Source of the DNA: Christensenella sp. UBA7703
GTDB taxonomy: Bacteria > Bacillota > Clostridia > Christensenellales > CAG-138
Reading direction: 5' to 3'
Assembly: GCA_002482505.1 (NCBI GenBank)
Contig: DLGD01000033.1
Span: 62,001 to 126,000 of the forward strand
Length of the DNA: 64,000 nucleotides
Part shown: positions 33,233 to 41,468 of the stretch, piece after piece
How the letters are laid out: the number at the start of each line of letters is the position of its first letter
How positions within the stretch are numbered: position 1 is the stretch's first letter
Program-made: the position numbers and the translations under genes
Notes under the pieces: generated by a model
Told to the model about the DNA's origin: nothing
Databases searched by the model: none
Seen by the model: the letters and a program-made list of their open reading frames with translations, nothing else

Positions 33233-34342
33233 TTAGGCCACCACCTTCCGATTGCGCAGCGCTTGCTTATTCAACGCAAAATGAATCATTTCCAGCGCAT
33301 AGCGGTCATCTCTTGCTTCAGTTTTTCGAATGATCTCGTCGACATCGCTGCTGAGAATCAGCGATTCTGCGGCGCGATAGCGCACCCACCATGCGCGATC
33401 ACAAAGCAGGTCGATTAAAGTATGCGCGTTTTTATCCACGCCAAATGAGGCAAGAGCCGTTGCAACGATTGCACGCAACTCCCATTCTTTGCTTTGCGCC
33501 ATGGCAAGAATGGATGGATAAGCAGGCAGATAGGCAAGCTGACCGAGCGTGCGGGCTGCATCAATCTGCATATTCAGCTGTGAACTGCTGAGCAGCGGCA
33601 GCACCGTGTCCGCAAGGGAGAGATAATTATTTTCCCCAATCGCCTTGACGCAGGTTCGGCGGATGTATTGATCCGCGGCTGTGTTGACCAGCTTTTTGCA
33701 AAGGTCTTCGCGATCACCTTGATATACCGTAAAAAGTTCCTCCAAAGTTCGAAACGAAAGGACAGATGCGATGGAACTATCGCGACAGATGGAGATCAAT
33801 GCGGTCTCCGCGCCAAGCAGACAAAGCGAAAGCAACCCGATGTTTTGCATGTGTGCGTTTGTGCGATGTGCGTAGATTTGCTGAACAATATCGGGTACAT
33901 ATTGATTCAACCCCAGCGTCCCGACCAGCTTGATGACAAGGATAACGGAATCAACCCGGCCAAAACCAAACTGCTGGCAGAGATATTTTGAATACCATTC
34001 GCCGCCGATCTCACGGCGTAAAACCGAAAGATCGCCCGATTTGAGTTCATCCGCCGTTTCAGAGATTACGAGAAGGCCGCGCAGAGAACGGATTCCGGGG
34101 ATCTCGGAGATTGACCGCACACAACCGCCTTCCTGACGAATGATCTCGTAGAGTTTGTCTTTGAGCCTTTTTGCGGCAGCTTCGCCGGAAATCAGGCACA
34201 TGAGCTGTTCGCGCATTGCTTGAATGCGCTTGCTCTTGATCGAGTTTGTCATGTGAAGTGCTAGCAGCAGCAAAGTAAACAACACGAGCACGCTCGCCAT
34301 GACGTAGATCAACCAGTTGACGACAGCTTGAATAATGATCAA
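33233..34342 (-). CDS. Membrane-anchored HEAT-repeat protein
   Basis: 369 residues from TTG 34342, chosen because AAAGGAG lies nine bases upstream and the protein then begins with its membrane helix (IIIQAVVNWLIYVMASVL). The rest is cytoplasmic helical repeats of HEAT type, with pairs such as AARTLGQLAYLPAYPSILAM and RYRAAESLILSSDVDEI. No catalytic motif is seen. Sitting between a secreted glycosidase and a processive glycosyltransferase, it may be a scaffold or regulatory partner of the synthase. The stop TAA abuts the next gene's GTG. Confidence 0.75.
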   Translation of the reverse strand: MIIIQAVVNWLIYVMASVLVLFTLLLLALHMTNSIKSKRIQAMREQLMCLISGEAAAKRLKDKLYEIIRQEGGCVRSISEIPGIRSLRGLLVISETADELKSGDLSVLRREIGGEWYSKYLCQQFGFGRVDSVILVIKLVGTLGLNQYVPDIVQQIYAHRTNAHMQNIGLLSLCLLGAETALISICRDSSIASVLSFRTLEELFTVYQGDREDLCKKLVNTAADQYIRRTCVKAIGENNYLSLADTVLPLLSSSQLNMQIDAARTLGQLAYLPAYPSILAMAQSKEWELRAIVATALASFGVDKNAHTLIDLLCDRAWWVRYRAAESLILSSDVDEIIRKTEARDDRYALEMIHFALNKQALRNRKVVA

Positions 34343-34434
34343 GGGGTCAAGCTCCTTTCTATTCCACTTTAAAAATTCTCGATGAACTGAAAAACAAGAG
34401 GACAATGCATGTGTTTTCCGAGCGTGACGAAAAA

Positions 34435-36609
34435 TTACGGAAGCGTGCTGAAATACTCCTGCACGATGGCGTAGTTTTTTTTCAGACGCTCATGATAGGT
34501 GGGAAGATCCCAACTCTCCCAGCGGTATTCGCCAAACGGCACAGAGTTAACCGGATTGTCCACATAGACGCTAAAGTAGAACGCGTCTGTACTTTGACCC
34601 GTGATTGCGCCGGATTGGTTCCAGTCGGCGATGATGTTCTTTGTACCGGGGTCTCGAACATTGAACAACATCCAGGGGATTCGCACTTCAATTGCGGTTT
34701 CGCCGATATAAAAATCGGAAAGCGAATGGAATGCTGCATTGTTTGGATCGGAGATTCCGTAGGTTAAGTGACCCGCGTCAAACTTGGAAAACGGGATGGA
34801 TTCGCCCGTTTCCGGCAACACCAGCGCGCGGCTGAGCGCGGCATAGATTGGCACGAACGCGCCGGAGTTTTTTTCTGTTTGATGCTCGATCGGGTCGACG
34901 AGAGAAGTTTGTACTGCGTATTGATATTGAAACACATCATAATACGGATCGACCAACATCGTGCTGTTATCCGGACCGTTGAGAACGATTAAGAAATCGG
35001 CAGCGCGATCAAATTTGGCGCCCTGATAGGACAGATTGCCTTGGTTTGGAATGGTGTCCGCCGCAATCATGATTGGTTTTGTCAGAAAAGACGCATCGTT
35101 TGGTTGAACCAGGAAATAAAGGTATGCTTCATCACTTTTGACAGAAAGGGTGAACGAAGCATTTACGATCTGATCCTGCACGGACCAATCATCAACAGCG
35201 CCATCGATGCGAACGGCGAGGGATTCTCCCGGATCAAACGAGAGAAGACCAAAGGATTTTTCCGGGCTTTCCACATTGTGCCAGTAAGGCCTGCGCTCCG
35301 TCTCCTCCTGATCTTTCGTGTTCCAGGTGCGCTTGAACCATTCGTCTTGCCAGGAAAATATGAGTCCGCCCATACAATCTGTTTCGCGGATATCCTTCAT
35401 CAGAGAGACGAGCATCGCCCCCTGTACCGATTCTTCGACATGCCCCTGATTGAACCCGGAGATGGCATTTTTATGCGTCATCCCGCGGGAGGATGGAATG
35501 CCGAACTCGGCAATCAGCACGGGCATGGTGTGATAGGCATTGAGCTCGGTCAGGTAGGCGCGGTAGGTATCCGGCTGTTCCGCAGTTAGATATTTCTGCT
35601 CGTAACTCATAAAATCCGGATAATAAGGATAAACATGGTACGAAGCAAAGAAGCCGGCAGTATACGCGTCTGTCGCCTTGATGTGCTCTACATCCACACT
35701 CACGGCATCTTCCATACTCGGGTTTGGTTCGCCGGGATGGGAAAGAGGATCGGTTGTCACCCAGTTGGTAATTGCGATTGGTCGCTGGACGTGATAATTG
35801 CTTTCCTCATACGCAATCATGAGTTCCTGGGTTTGCGCAAGAAACACTTCAAAAGGCGAGGCTTCGCTGGTTACGACATAAGTTCCCTGGAAGGTCGTCT
35901 TCTCTGCGTTTTTTTCGTTTGTGCTCAGAACAAAATCCGCAGAGAACTCGATGCCGGGCAGATAGCCGATGACGTATTGTGATACATCGGCGGTATAGGT
36001 TCCGCCTGCGTTACCGGGCAGTTTTTCTACGGTTGCATGTCCATGGATGATATCGATCGTGTTTTTGAGATCGCGCTGGAATATTTCGTTCAGGTCGGGG
36101 TTGAAGGCATCCAGATACGTTTCGATGAGGGATTCATTCATGTAGATGCCCTGAAGCAGATAAAGCGGTTGCGAAGCGGTACGATTATACGTAAGCAGTG
36201 CCTGATAAAACTCCGGCATCTGCGGGACATAAACACGAATCGTATTGGCGTACATTTCGCCGATTTGCTGGAACCAACGCAGGTAATCAGATTCCGGGAT
36301 GCCGAACTCACCGGGCCAAAACCCCGGCTTTGCCGCGCCGATATCAACGCCTTTTACAAAGAAAGGCGAGAAGGTTCCATCCATTGTGCGGACAAGAAAG
36401 GTTTTTCCTTCCACACGCGAAACAGGGCCTTGATAGCTGATTTCGGGTGTTGGGGAAGGGCTGGGTGGCAGTGTTTGCGTATTTGCGCCTTTCGTTTTTT
36501 GAGGCGCGTCAAGGACCGCCGGCTGACTTTTGCAGGCGAACAGAAGCATACACCCCGCCATCAGAAAAAGCGTAAGCAGGCCATGAAGCAAGTTTCGCAG
36601 TTTGATCAT
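34435..36609 (-). CDS. Extracellular lipoprotein with a glycosidase-like TIM barrel
   Basis: 724 residues. Signal peptide with lipobox LLFAC; a Pro/Ser/Thr linker (PPSPSPTPE) follows. Residues ~60-430 resemble a GH5/clan GH-A-type barrel: FFVKGVDIGAAKPGFWPGEF, ANTIRVYVPQ, GIYMNE and LIAEFGIPSS, where Glu is a candidate nucleophile. The C-terminal ~270 residues look like a beta-sandwich sugar-binding domain (DGAVDDWSVQDQIVNASF). It is the first gene of a locus with the HEAT protein and glycosyltransferase, so it may trim or remodel the exported polymer. Exact family is not assigned. Confidence 0.7.
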   Translation of the reverse strand: MIKLRNLLHGLLTLFLMAGCMLLFACKSQPAVLDAPQKTKGANTQTLPPSPSPTPEISYQGPVSRVEGKTFLVRTMDGTFSPFFVKGVDIGAAKPGFWPGEFGIPESDYLRWFQQIGEMYANTIRVYVPQMPEFYQALLTYNRTASQPLYLLQGIYMNESLIETYLDAFNPDLNEIFQRDLKNTIDIIHGHATVEKLPGNAGGTYTADVSQYVIGYLPGIEFSADFVLSTNEKNAEKTTFQGTYVVTSEASPFEVFLAQTQELMIAYEESNYHVQRPIAITNWVTTDPLSHPGEPNPSMEDAVSVDVEHIKATDAYTAGFFASYHVYPYYPDFMSYEQKYLTAEQPDTYRAYLTELNAYHTMPVLIAEFGIPSSRGMTHKNAISGFNQGHVEESVQGAMLVSLMKDIRETDCMGGLIFSWQDEWFKRTWNTKDQEETERRPYWHNVESPEKSFGLLSFDPGESLAVRIDGAVDDWSVQDQIVNASFTLSVKSDEAYLYFLVQPNDASFLTKPIMIAADTIPNQGNLSYQGAKFDRAADFLIVLNGPDNSTMLVDPYYDVFQYQYAVQTSLVDPIEHQTEKNSGAFVPIYAALSRALVLPETGESIPFSKFDAGHLTYGISDPNNAAFHSLSDFYIGETAIEVRIPWMLFNVRDPGTKNIIADWNQSGAITGQSTDAFYFSVYVDNPVNSVPFGEYRWESWDLPTYHERLKKNYAIVQEYFSTLP

Positions 36610-36974
36610 ATAGACTCCTTGCCGGTTTGCTTGTGTGGGAGCGTCGCCGTCCGCCTTGGCGCAGCACAGGCGAGCCTTTCTTGCTGAGCCGAGGGAAAAG
36701 CACGCGACACATTTGTGAAGAAGAAAACAGAATCAATAGAATATAGTTCAATTCTATGTGTGCGCGTAATTTCCGTCAATGTGGATTTTTACATTGCTGG
36801 AATATGAAAGAGACCATCTGCTTTGTATGTTGAGAGGTGAATTTAGATTGAAAGGGTTGAAATTCGGTTTTTGGTTTTCGCTGTAAGCTGTGATCGCGTC
36901 GTTTTAATAAAAATGAAATGGGAGAAGCTGTTGATTTTTAAATATCCTCTCCTGCCACAGCGGAGAAAAGAGCG
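36610..36974. other. 365-base intergenic region
   Basis: It contains the promoter of the glycosidase gene and, near 36937-36965, a weak inverted repeat (CTCTCC/GGAGAA type) after the SpoIIP-like stop that lacks a good T run. No gene was seen. Confidence 0.6.
36751..36779 (-). promoter_or_regulatory. Promoter of the polysaccharide locus
   Basis: Minus strand TTGACG (36774-36779), 17-base spacer, TAGAAT (36751-36756). It leaves a leader of about 135 bases before ATG 36609. Confidence 0.65.
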
Positions 36975-37886
36975 TTAATTCGTCTTGCTGAAACAAACGA
37001 ATTCCAACGCGTCCGCAAGATACGGCACGGTGTTAAGCGCGGCTTCCAACGTGTCCGCATTTGTGCCGATCTCCGCAAGAAGACAGAGTCCCATATGCTG
37101 ATTAAACCGCCCGCCCTTCAGGCGGATCGGCTTGACCAAATCCGGCTGTTCTTCCGCGATTGCTGTGGTTAACGAAAGAGCGAAGGTATAGTTGTTTTTC
37201 CAGTCCGGCAAAGCGTCATACTCGCCTTCATATGTGCCGATGCCGGTACCCACGACGAAGAACAGTTTTGCATGGGGTACGGTATCGATCAGGATCGTGT
37301 TTTCGGAGCGCCCGCGCTGATTGCTCGAGTTTCGGTGCAGATCGATATATAGATCGATGTCCTCATATTTTTGCATCAATTGGAGTGATCTGGAATATGC
37401 ACTGTTGATGTCCTCGCCCTCAACATCGCTTGTGTCATGTATGACCGTAAACCCACGCTGTTCCAGCGCTTTTTGGAGCGCATTGCCGACTGCAATGATG
37501 TTATACCGTGTGTTCTTCGTACGACCCCGCTCGGTCTCCACATAGCTGCCTTCTTCCGTGAGCAGATATGATTCCGTTGCATGCGTATGATAGATCAGCA
37601 CGACCGGCTTGTGGTCAAACGGAAAAGAAGCTGGGCTGAACTGCGCGGCGATGTCGCTTCGAAGTGTGATATCGCCGTCTTCGTCAATCATCATCTCCGG
37701 CACAGGCGTCGGGGAAGCTGTCGGAGTTGGGGCTCGGGTTACGATGACAACAGGGGTGTTTTCAGGGATTGCGCCGGTCTCGGACGGTTCCGGCTCAGTT
37801 GCGCCGGAGCAACCGCTCAGGAGCAGGAGCACAAAACAGGAGAGAAAGAGAATGCGATGTTTTTGTAACTTAGAAATGGGCTTCAT
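36975..37886 (-). CDS. SpoIIP-family peptidoglycan hydrolase lipoprotein
   Basis: 303 residues: signal peptide with lipobox LLSGC, a Thr/Pro-rich linker (VTRAPTPTASPTPVPE), then a SpoIIP-type amidase/endopeptidase domain with IYHTHATESY near residue 97, RYNIIAVGNAL, DLHRNSSN near residue 182 and the LLAEIGTNADTLEAAL end. SpoIIP degrades septal peptidoglycan in engulfment; this copy is a lipoprotein rather than a transmembrane protein. It overlaps the histidine kinase gene by 4 bases, so it is an output or partner of a two-component system rather than a normal spoIIP in its gpr context. Confidence 0.8.
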   Translation of the reverse strand: MKPISKLQKHRILFLSCFVLLLLSGCSGATEPEPSETGAIPENTPVVIVTRAPTPTASPTPVPEMMIDEDGDITLRSDIAAQFSPASFPFDHKPVVLIYHTHATESYLLTEEGSYVETERGRTKNTRYNIIAVGNALQKALEQRGFTVIHDTSDVEGEDINSAYSRSLQLMQKYEDIDLYIDLHRNSSNQRGRSENTILIDTVPHAKLFFVVGTGIGTYEGEYDALPDWKNNYTFALSLTTAIAEEQPDLVKPIRLKGGRFNQHMGLCLLAEIGTNADTLEAALNTVPYLADALEFVCFSKTN

Positions 37887-39160
37887 TCCGCGTCCTTTCT
37901 GTTTTTTCGATTGCTTTCATCACGCAAGGGGAGCGTTACCGTAAATGTCGTTCCTTCTTCGGCAGTACTGGAAACAGTGATCTTTCCTCCGTGCGCATGT
38001 ACAATGCTTTGTGCAATTGAAAGCCCGAGGCCGTAACCGCCCGCGCTTCTGGCACGGTCAATTCGATAGAACCGCTCAAACAAATGAGGCAGCTCCTCCG
38101 CCGGGATTGGCGTGCCCGTATTGTGCACGCGCATGAGCACGCTGCCGTTCTCCGCGCGCAGATCGATCTCCACGATGCCGTTCGGATTGACATACTTTAG
38201 CGCGTTGTCGAGCAAGATGCCGCATAGCCTTCTTAACTTTGGTTCGCTGCCTGTGAGTGCAATTCCCGGCTGAATGCTGTCGCTGAGCGTGATGCCGGAT
38301 TCAAACGCAAGCGAAGCAAACGAGAGAATGCTTCCCTGCATGATATCGGATAGATTCACACTCGAGAGTGTTTCTTTGTTTGCGCTGCCGCCCGTCTTTG
38401 CCAGAAACAGCAAATCTTCTACAAGAGATTTCATTCGGTCGCCTTCTGACTGGGTGTTTTCAATCCATCGGCTCTGCTGCGCAATGGTCTTCTCGGGATG
38501 GGCCAGCAGGATTTTCTGGTTTGCAAGGATCACGGTCAAAGGAGTCTTGAGCTCATGGCTTGCATCCGCGACGAACTGTTTTTGGCGTTTCCATGCCAGT
38601 TCGACCGGTTTGAGCGCGAAATTTGCCAACAGCAGACTCACAAAGAAGAACGCGAGCAACGCAAGAATACCAACCAACAGGGAAGAAACGACCAGTTCGG
38701 CCATCGCCGCGATATCGCTGCTGGCATCCAAAAATGCGATGCGCGTTTGGCCGCTGTCCTGCGAAATGTAGTATCGCAAGGAATAAGCGCGCAGCAACCC
38801 GGTTGTTTGTTTGGAATCCTGTGCGAGCTGTGCCAGCGTTTGCGCCGTGTCAGCGCTGATATTGACAGAGTGAGCCGTTTCGATTTTTGCCGTGCTGTTG
38901 CTGTCGACAGAGACGACAAAGCCCGCCAGCAAATCGTTGTTTCGCTGCGGCAAGCCGGTTTTCCAATCATTTGACTTTCCGACGTCCAGCTTTGGCACAT
39001 CCTCGCCACGCCTCTGTAACAGCGCGGTTAATCCGCGCAAAGCGTTCTGCTGCTGGTTGCCTGCGGTATACAGGCATAAGCCTGTAAAAACAGCAAGCAG
39101 AACGATCAGCACCAGAGACATGTTGATCAGGATCAACTTTTTTTTCAGCGATCGGATCAC
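37883..39160 (-). CDS. Membrane sensor histidine kinase
   Basis: 425 residues. Helix 1 at residues ~8-30, an extracytoplasmic domain of ~120 residues, helix 2 at ~155-180, then HisKA with FVADASHELKTPL (phospho-His) and an ATPase domain with LLDNALKYVN (N box) and GGYGLGLSIAQSI (G box). It overlaps both neighbours by 4 bases: the response regulator upstream and the SpoIIP-like gene downstream. The sensory domain has no recognised fold. Confidence 0.92.
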   Translation of the reverse strand: MIRSLKKKLILINMSLVLIVLLAVFTGLCLYTAGNQQQNALRGLTALLQRRGEDVPKLDVGKSNDWKTGLPQRNNDLLAGFVVSVDSNSTAKIETAHSVNISADTAQTLAQLAQDSKQTTGLLRAYSLRYYISQDSGQTRIAFLDASSDIAAMAELVVSSLLVGILALLAFFFVSLLLANFALKPVELAWKRQKQFVADASHELKTPLTVILANQKILLAHPEKTIAQQSRWIENTQSEGDRMKSLVEDLLFLAKTGGSANKETLSSVNLSDIMQGSILSFASLAFESGITLSDSIQPGIALTGSEPKLRRLCGILLDNALKYVNPNGIVEIDLRAENGSVLMRVHNTGTPIPAEELPHLFERFYRIDRARSAGGYGLGLSIAQSIVHAHGGKITVSSTAEEGTTFTVTLPLRDESNRKNRKDAE

Positions 39161-39852
39161 GATTCCGCCTCCACTCCCAGACGATAGCCCACTTTTCGTA
39201 TGGTCTGTATCCCTACCTTGGAACCGATAAAAAACAGTTTTTTACGAAGGAAGGAGATATATGCTTCCACATTATTATCCTCCGCTTCGCTCTCCGGACC
39301 CCAAACTTTGACGATGAGCTGTTCTTTCGGCACGATTGTGTTCTGGGAGAGCAGCAGAAGCTTCATAACTTCAAACTCCTTAAAGCTCAGCCGGATTCGC
39401 CTTGCCCCGCAGCGAAGATCGTTGCTCGTCAACTCCAACACGATATCCTCGTAGAGCATCTCATCCAGCAGCACTTCGCCCTGGCGGCGCGTCAGCGCGC
39501 GAATGCGCGCGGAGAGTTCCTCCGGCGCGAAAGGCTTTGTCATATAATCATCCGCGCCGCAGTCGAGTCCGTTGATTTTGCTCTCCAACTCGTCCCGCGC
39601 GGTCAGCATCAGCACCGGGGTCGCGATTTTTTCCCGCCGCAGCGCGCGGACGACATCGTAACCGTTTCGTTTCGGAAGCATGATGTCGAGTATGATGGCG
39701 TCATATTCGTTGCTCTTTGCATACGCAAAACCATCCTCGCCGTCATAGACCGCGTCCACGGTATATTTCTGCTCGCGCATGATCTGCGTCAGCGCGTCCG
39801 CAAGCCGCCGTTCATCTTCCACAATCAATATTCGCAACGAAACTACCCCCAT
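39157..39852 (-). CDS. OmpR/PhoB-family response regulator
   Basis: 231 residues: receiver with EDE at 12-14, Asp56 in IILDIMLP, and Lys in YMTKPFAPEELSARI, then an OmpR-type winged helix (FKEFEVMKLLLLSQ, VPKEQLIVKVWG, VEAYISFLRKKL). The start may be ATG 39852 or TTG 39837; the latter has GGGGGT upstream. It is first in RR-HK-SpoIIP and is divergent from the VTC cluster. Four symmetric GCTGAAA boxes in the shared intergenic region have the 11-base spacing used by OmpR-family proteins. Confidence 0.92.
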   Translation of the reverse strand: MGVVSLRILIVEDERRLADALTQIMREQKYTVDAVYDGEDGFAYAKSNEYDAIILDIMLPKRNGYDVVRALRREKIATPVLMLTARDELESKINGLDCGADDYMTKPFAPEELSARIRALTRRQGEVLLDEMLYEDIVLELTSNDLRCGARRIRLSFKEFEVMKLLLLSQNTIVPKEQLIVKVWGPESEAEDNNVEAYISFLRKKLFFIGSKVGIQTIRKVGYRLGVEAES

Positions 39853-39977
39853 TCAACCGTAACTGTTTCGACAAGACGGTTCTCAACTGATTGTCCTCAT
39901 AAATCCAGTATAAACTGTTTTCACTTCCGCGGGCAATGCCGCGGATTTTTCTTCCTGTACCGATGATACCGCGGAAT

Positions 39978-40034
39978 GCTGAAATTAGGCTGAAAGGTGT
40001 TTTTCAGCCAGTTTTCAGCTTTCGGTTTTACAAT
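39978..40034 (+). promoter_or_regulatory. Four-box symmetric operator and VTC promoter
   Basis: GCTGAAA at 39978-39984 and 39989-39995, then TTTCAGC at 40002-40008 and 40013-40019. The two direct repeats are 11 bases apart and mirrored exactly by two more 11 bases apart. TACAAT (40029-40034) follows 9 bases later as a -10 box, while the -35 position falls inside the boxes and is poor, as in promoters that need an activator. Confidence 0.75.
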
Positions 40035-40056
40035 TGCCGCATGAGAGGTGAACCAC

Positions 40057-40776
40057 ATGCAAGGCAATACATTTGAGCGGGTTGAAGAAAAATATCTCCT
40101 GACCAACGCACAGTATTCGGCAATGATCGCGGGGTTACGCGGCAAAATGCAGCCGGATCTATTCGGAAGAAGTATGGTTTCGAGTATCTATTATGACACG
40201 CCGGATTATCGTTTGATCCGATCTTCTTTGGATAAGCCGGATTATAAAGAGAAGCTGCGAGTTCGGGCATATGGCACGCCAGCAGAAACGAGCAAGGTGT
40301 TTGTGGAACTGAAAAAGAAGTTTGACGGCATCGTCTATAAGCGACGGATCGAACTTCCCCCAGAGCAGGCAAACCTCCTGCTATCAGGTAAGAAGACGGA
40401 CTTGGACACGCAGATCACGCGTGAGATTCAATATTTCATTCGGCTTTATCAGCCGGAGCCGCGTGTGCTTCTTTCTTACCGGAGGATTGCATTTATCGGT
40501 GCGGAAAGCGGGCTTCGCATTACGTTTGATGATGATATCCGCTTTCGCACGAGTGCGCTGCGGTTGACCGCCGACAACTGGGGGCAGGAGTTGCTATCGC
40601 CGGGAATGACGCTGATGGAGATCAAGGCTCACGGGGCGATACCGCTCTGGCTCTGCGAGCTGCTCAATCGAAACGGGATTTATCCGACTAGTTTTTCCAA
40701 ATATGGGACCTGCTATCGGGATTTTATCTATCCGCAACTGCAACAGCTAGAGAAAGGACAACACGCATATGCTTGA
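40057..40776 (+). CDS. VTC-domain protein (polyphosphate-polymerase-like, TTM fold)
   Basis: 239 residues from ATG 40057 (GAGGTG 6 bases upstream; an earlier GTG would overlap it). The triphosphate-tunnel residues are visible strand by strand: ERVEEKYLL, EKLRVRAYG (KxRxR), FVELKKK, YKRRIEL, LSYRRIAF, RITFDDDI, MEIKA and SFSKY. In yeast the VTC4 core makes polyphosphate from ATP; bacterial members usually lie beside DUF4956 proteins. It overlaps the DUF4956 gene by 8 bases, as is common for the pair. Activity is presumed, not proven, for bacterial members. Confidence 0.88.
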   Translation: MQGNTFERVEEKYLLTNAQYSAMIAGLRGKMQPDLFGRSMVSSIYYDTPDYRLIRSSLDKPDYKEKLRVRAYGTPAETSKVFVELKKKFDGIVYKRRIELPPEQANLLLSGKKTDLDTQITREIQYFIRLYQPEPRVLLSYRRIAFIGAESGLRITFDDDIRFRTSALRLTADNWGQELLSPGMTLMEIKAHGAIPLWLCELLNRNGIYPTSFSKYGTCYRDFIYPQLQQLEKGQHAYA

Positions 40777-41440
40777 AAGCATTCTTTCCGCTAACACAGA
40801 CCTTACTTTAACACAGTATTTGATTTTAACAGGCGTTTCGCTATTACTTGGGCTGATTTCTGCGCTCATCTATATGTACAAGAACACCTACACAAAGGGG
40901 TTTGTACTCGCGCTTGTTCTGTTGCCAACCGTGGTACAGACGGTGATCCTGCTGGTTTCGGGAAATCTTGGCGCCGGGGTTGCCGTTGCCGGGACGTTCT
41001 CCCTTGTACGCTTTCGCTCCGTTCCGGGCGGGGCGCGGGAGATTGCCGCAATCTTTGCGGCGATGGCAATCGGCCTTGCCACCGGAATGGGTTATATCGC
41101 GGTCGCCGCGCTGCTCACGATTGCAATCGGGGTTGCGAGTCTACTGATGATTCAACTTCACTTTGGAGACCAGGACGTGAACAACCGCCGCCTCAAGGTG
41201 ACTATGCCGGAGAACCTGGACTATAACGAAGTGTTTGACGACCTATTTGCGGCATATACAAAGCGCGCCGAGCTAAAAAAAGTAAAGACGACCAACCTCG
41301 GAAGCATGTTTGAACTGCACTATGAAGTGACGCTGCGCGATCCGGCACAGGAGAAACAATTCATCGACGCGGTCCGCACCCGCAACGGAAACCTGAATAT
41401 CCTACTCTCCCGCACGCCGGGAAACAACGAAGAACTATAG
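40769..41440 (+). CDS. DUF4956 membrane protein
   Basis: 223 residues: four helices in the first ~130 residues (with SLVRFRSVPGGAREIAAIF, a conserved hallmark) and a soluble C-terminal domain of ~90 residues (MPENLDYNEVFDDLF...). The family is nearly always next to VTC-domain proteins and is thought to be the membrane partner, possibly for polyphosphate handling or export. The function is not established. Confidence 0.88.
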   Translation: MLESILSANTDLTLTQYLILTGVSLLLGLISALIYMYKNTYTKGFVLALVLLPTVVQTVILLVSGNLGAGVAVAGTFSLVRFRSVPGGAREIAAIFAAMAIGLATGMGYIAVAALLTIAIGVASLLMIQLHFGDQDVNNRRLKVTMPENLDYNEVFDDLFAAYTKRAELKKVKTTNLGSMFELHYEVTLRDPAQEKQFIDAVRTRNGNLNILLSRTPGNNEEL

Positions 41441-41468
41441 CAATTTTTGCTGAAAAAGGAGCAAGACA

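Noticed and set aside
40057..40776. CYTH/ThiT-type triphosphatase instead of VTC
   Set aside because: The motif set with EEKY, KxRxR and SFSKY plus the adjacent DUF4956 gene is the VTC pattern.
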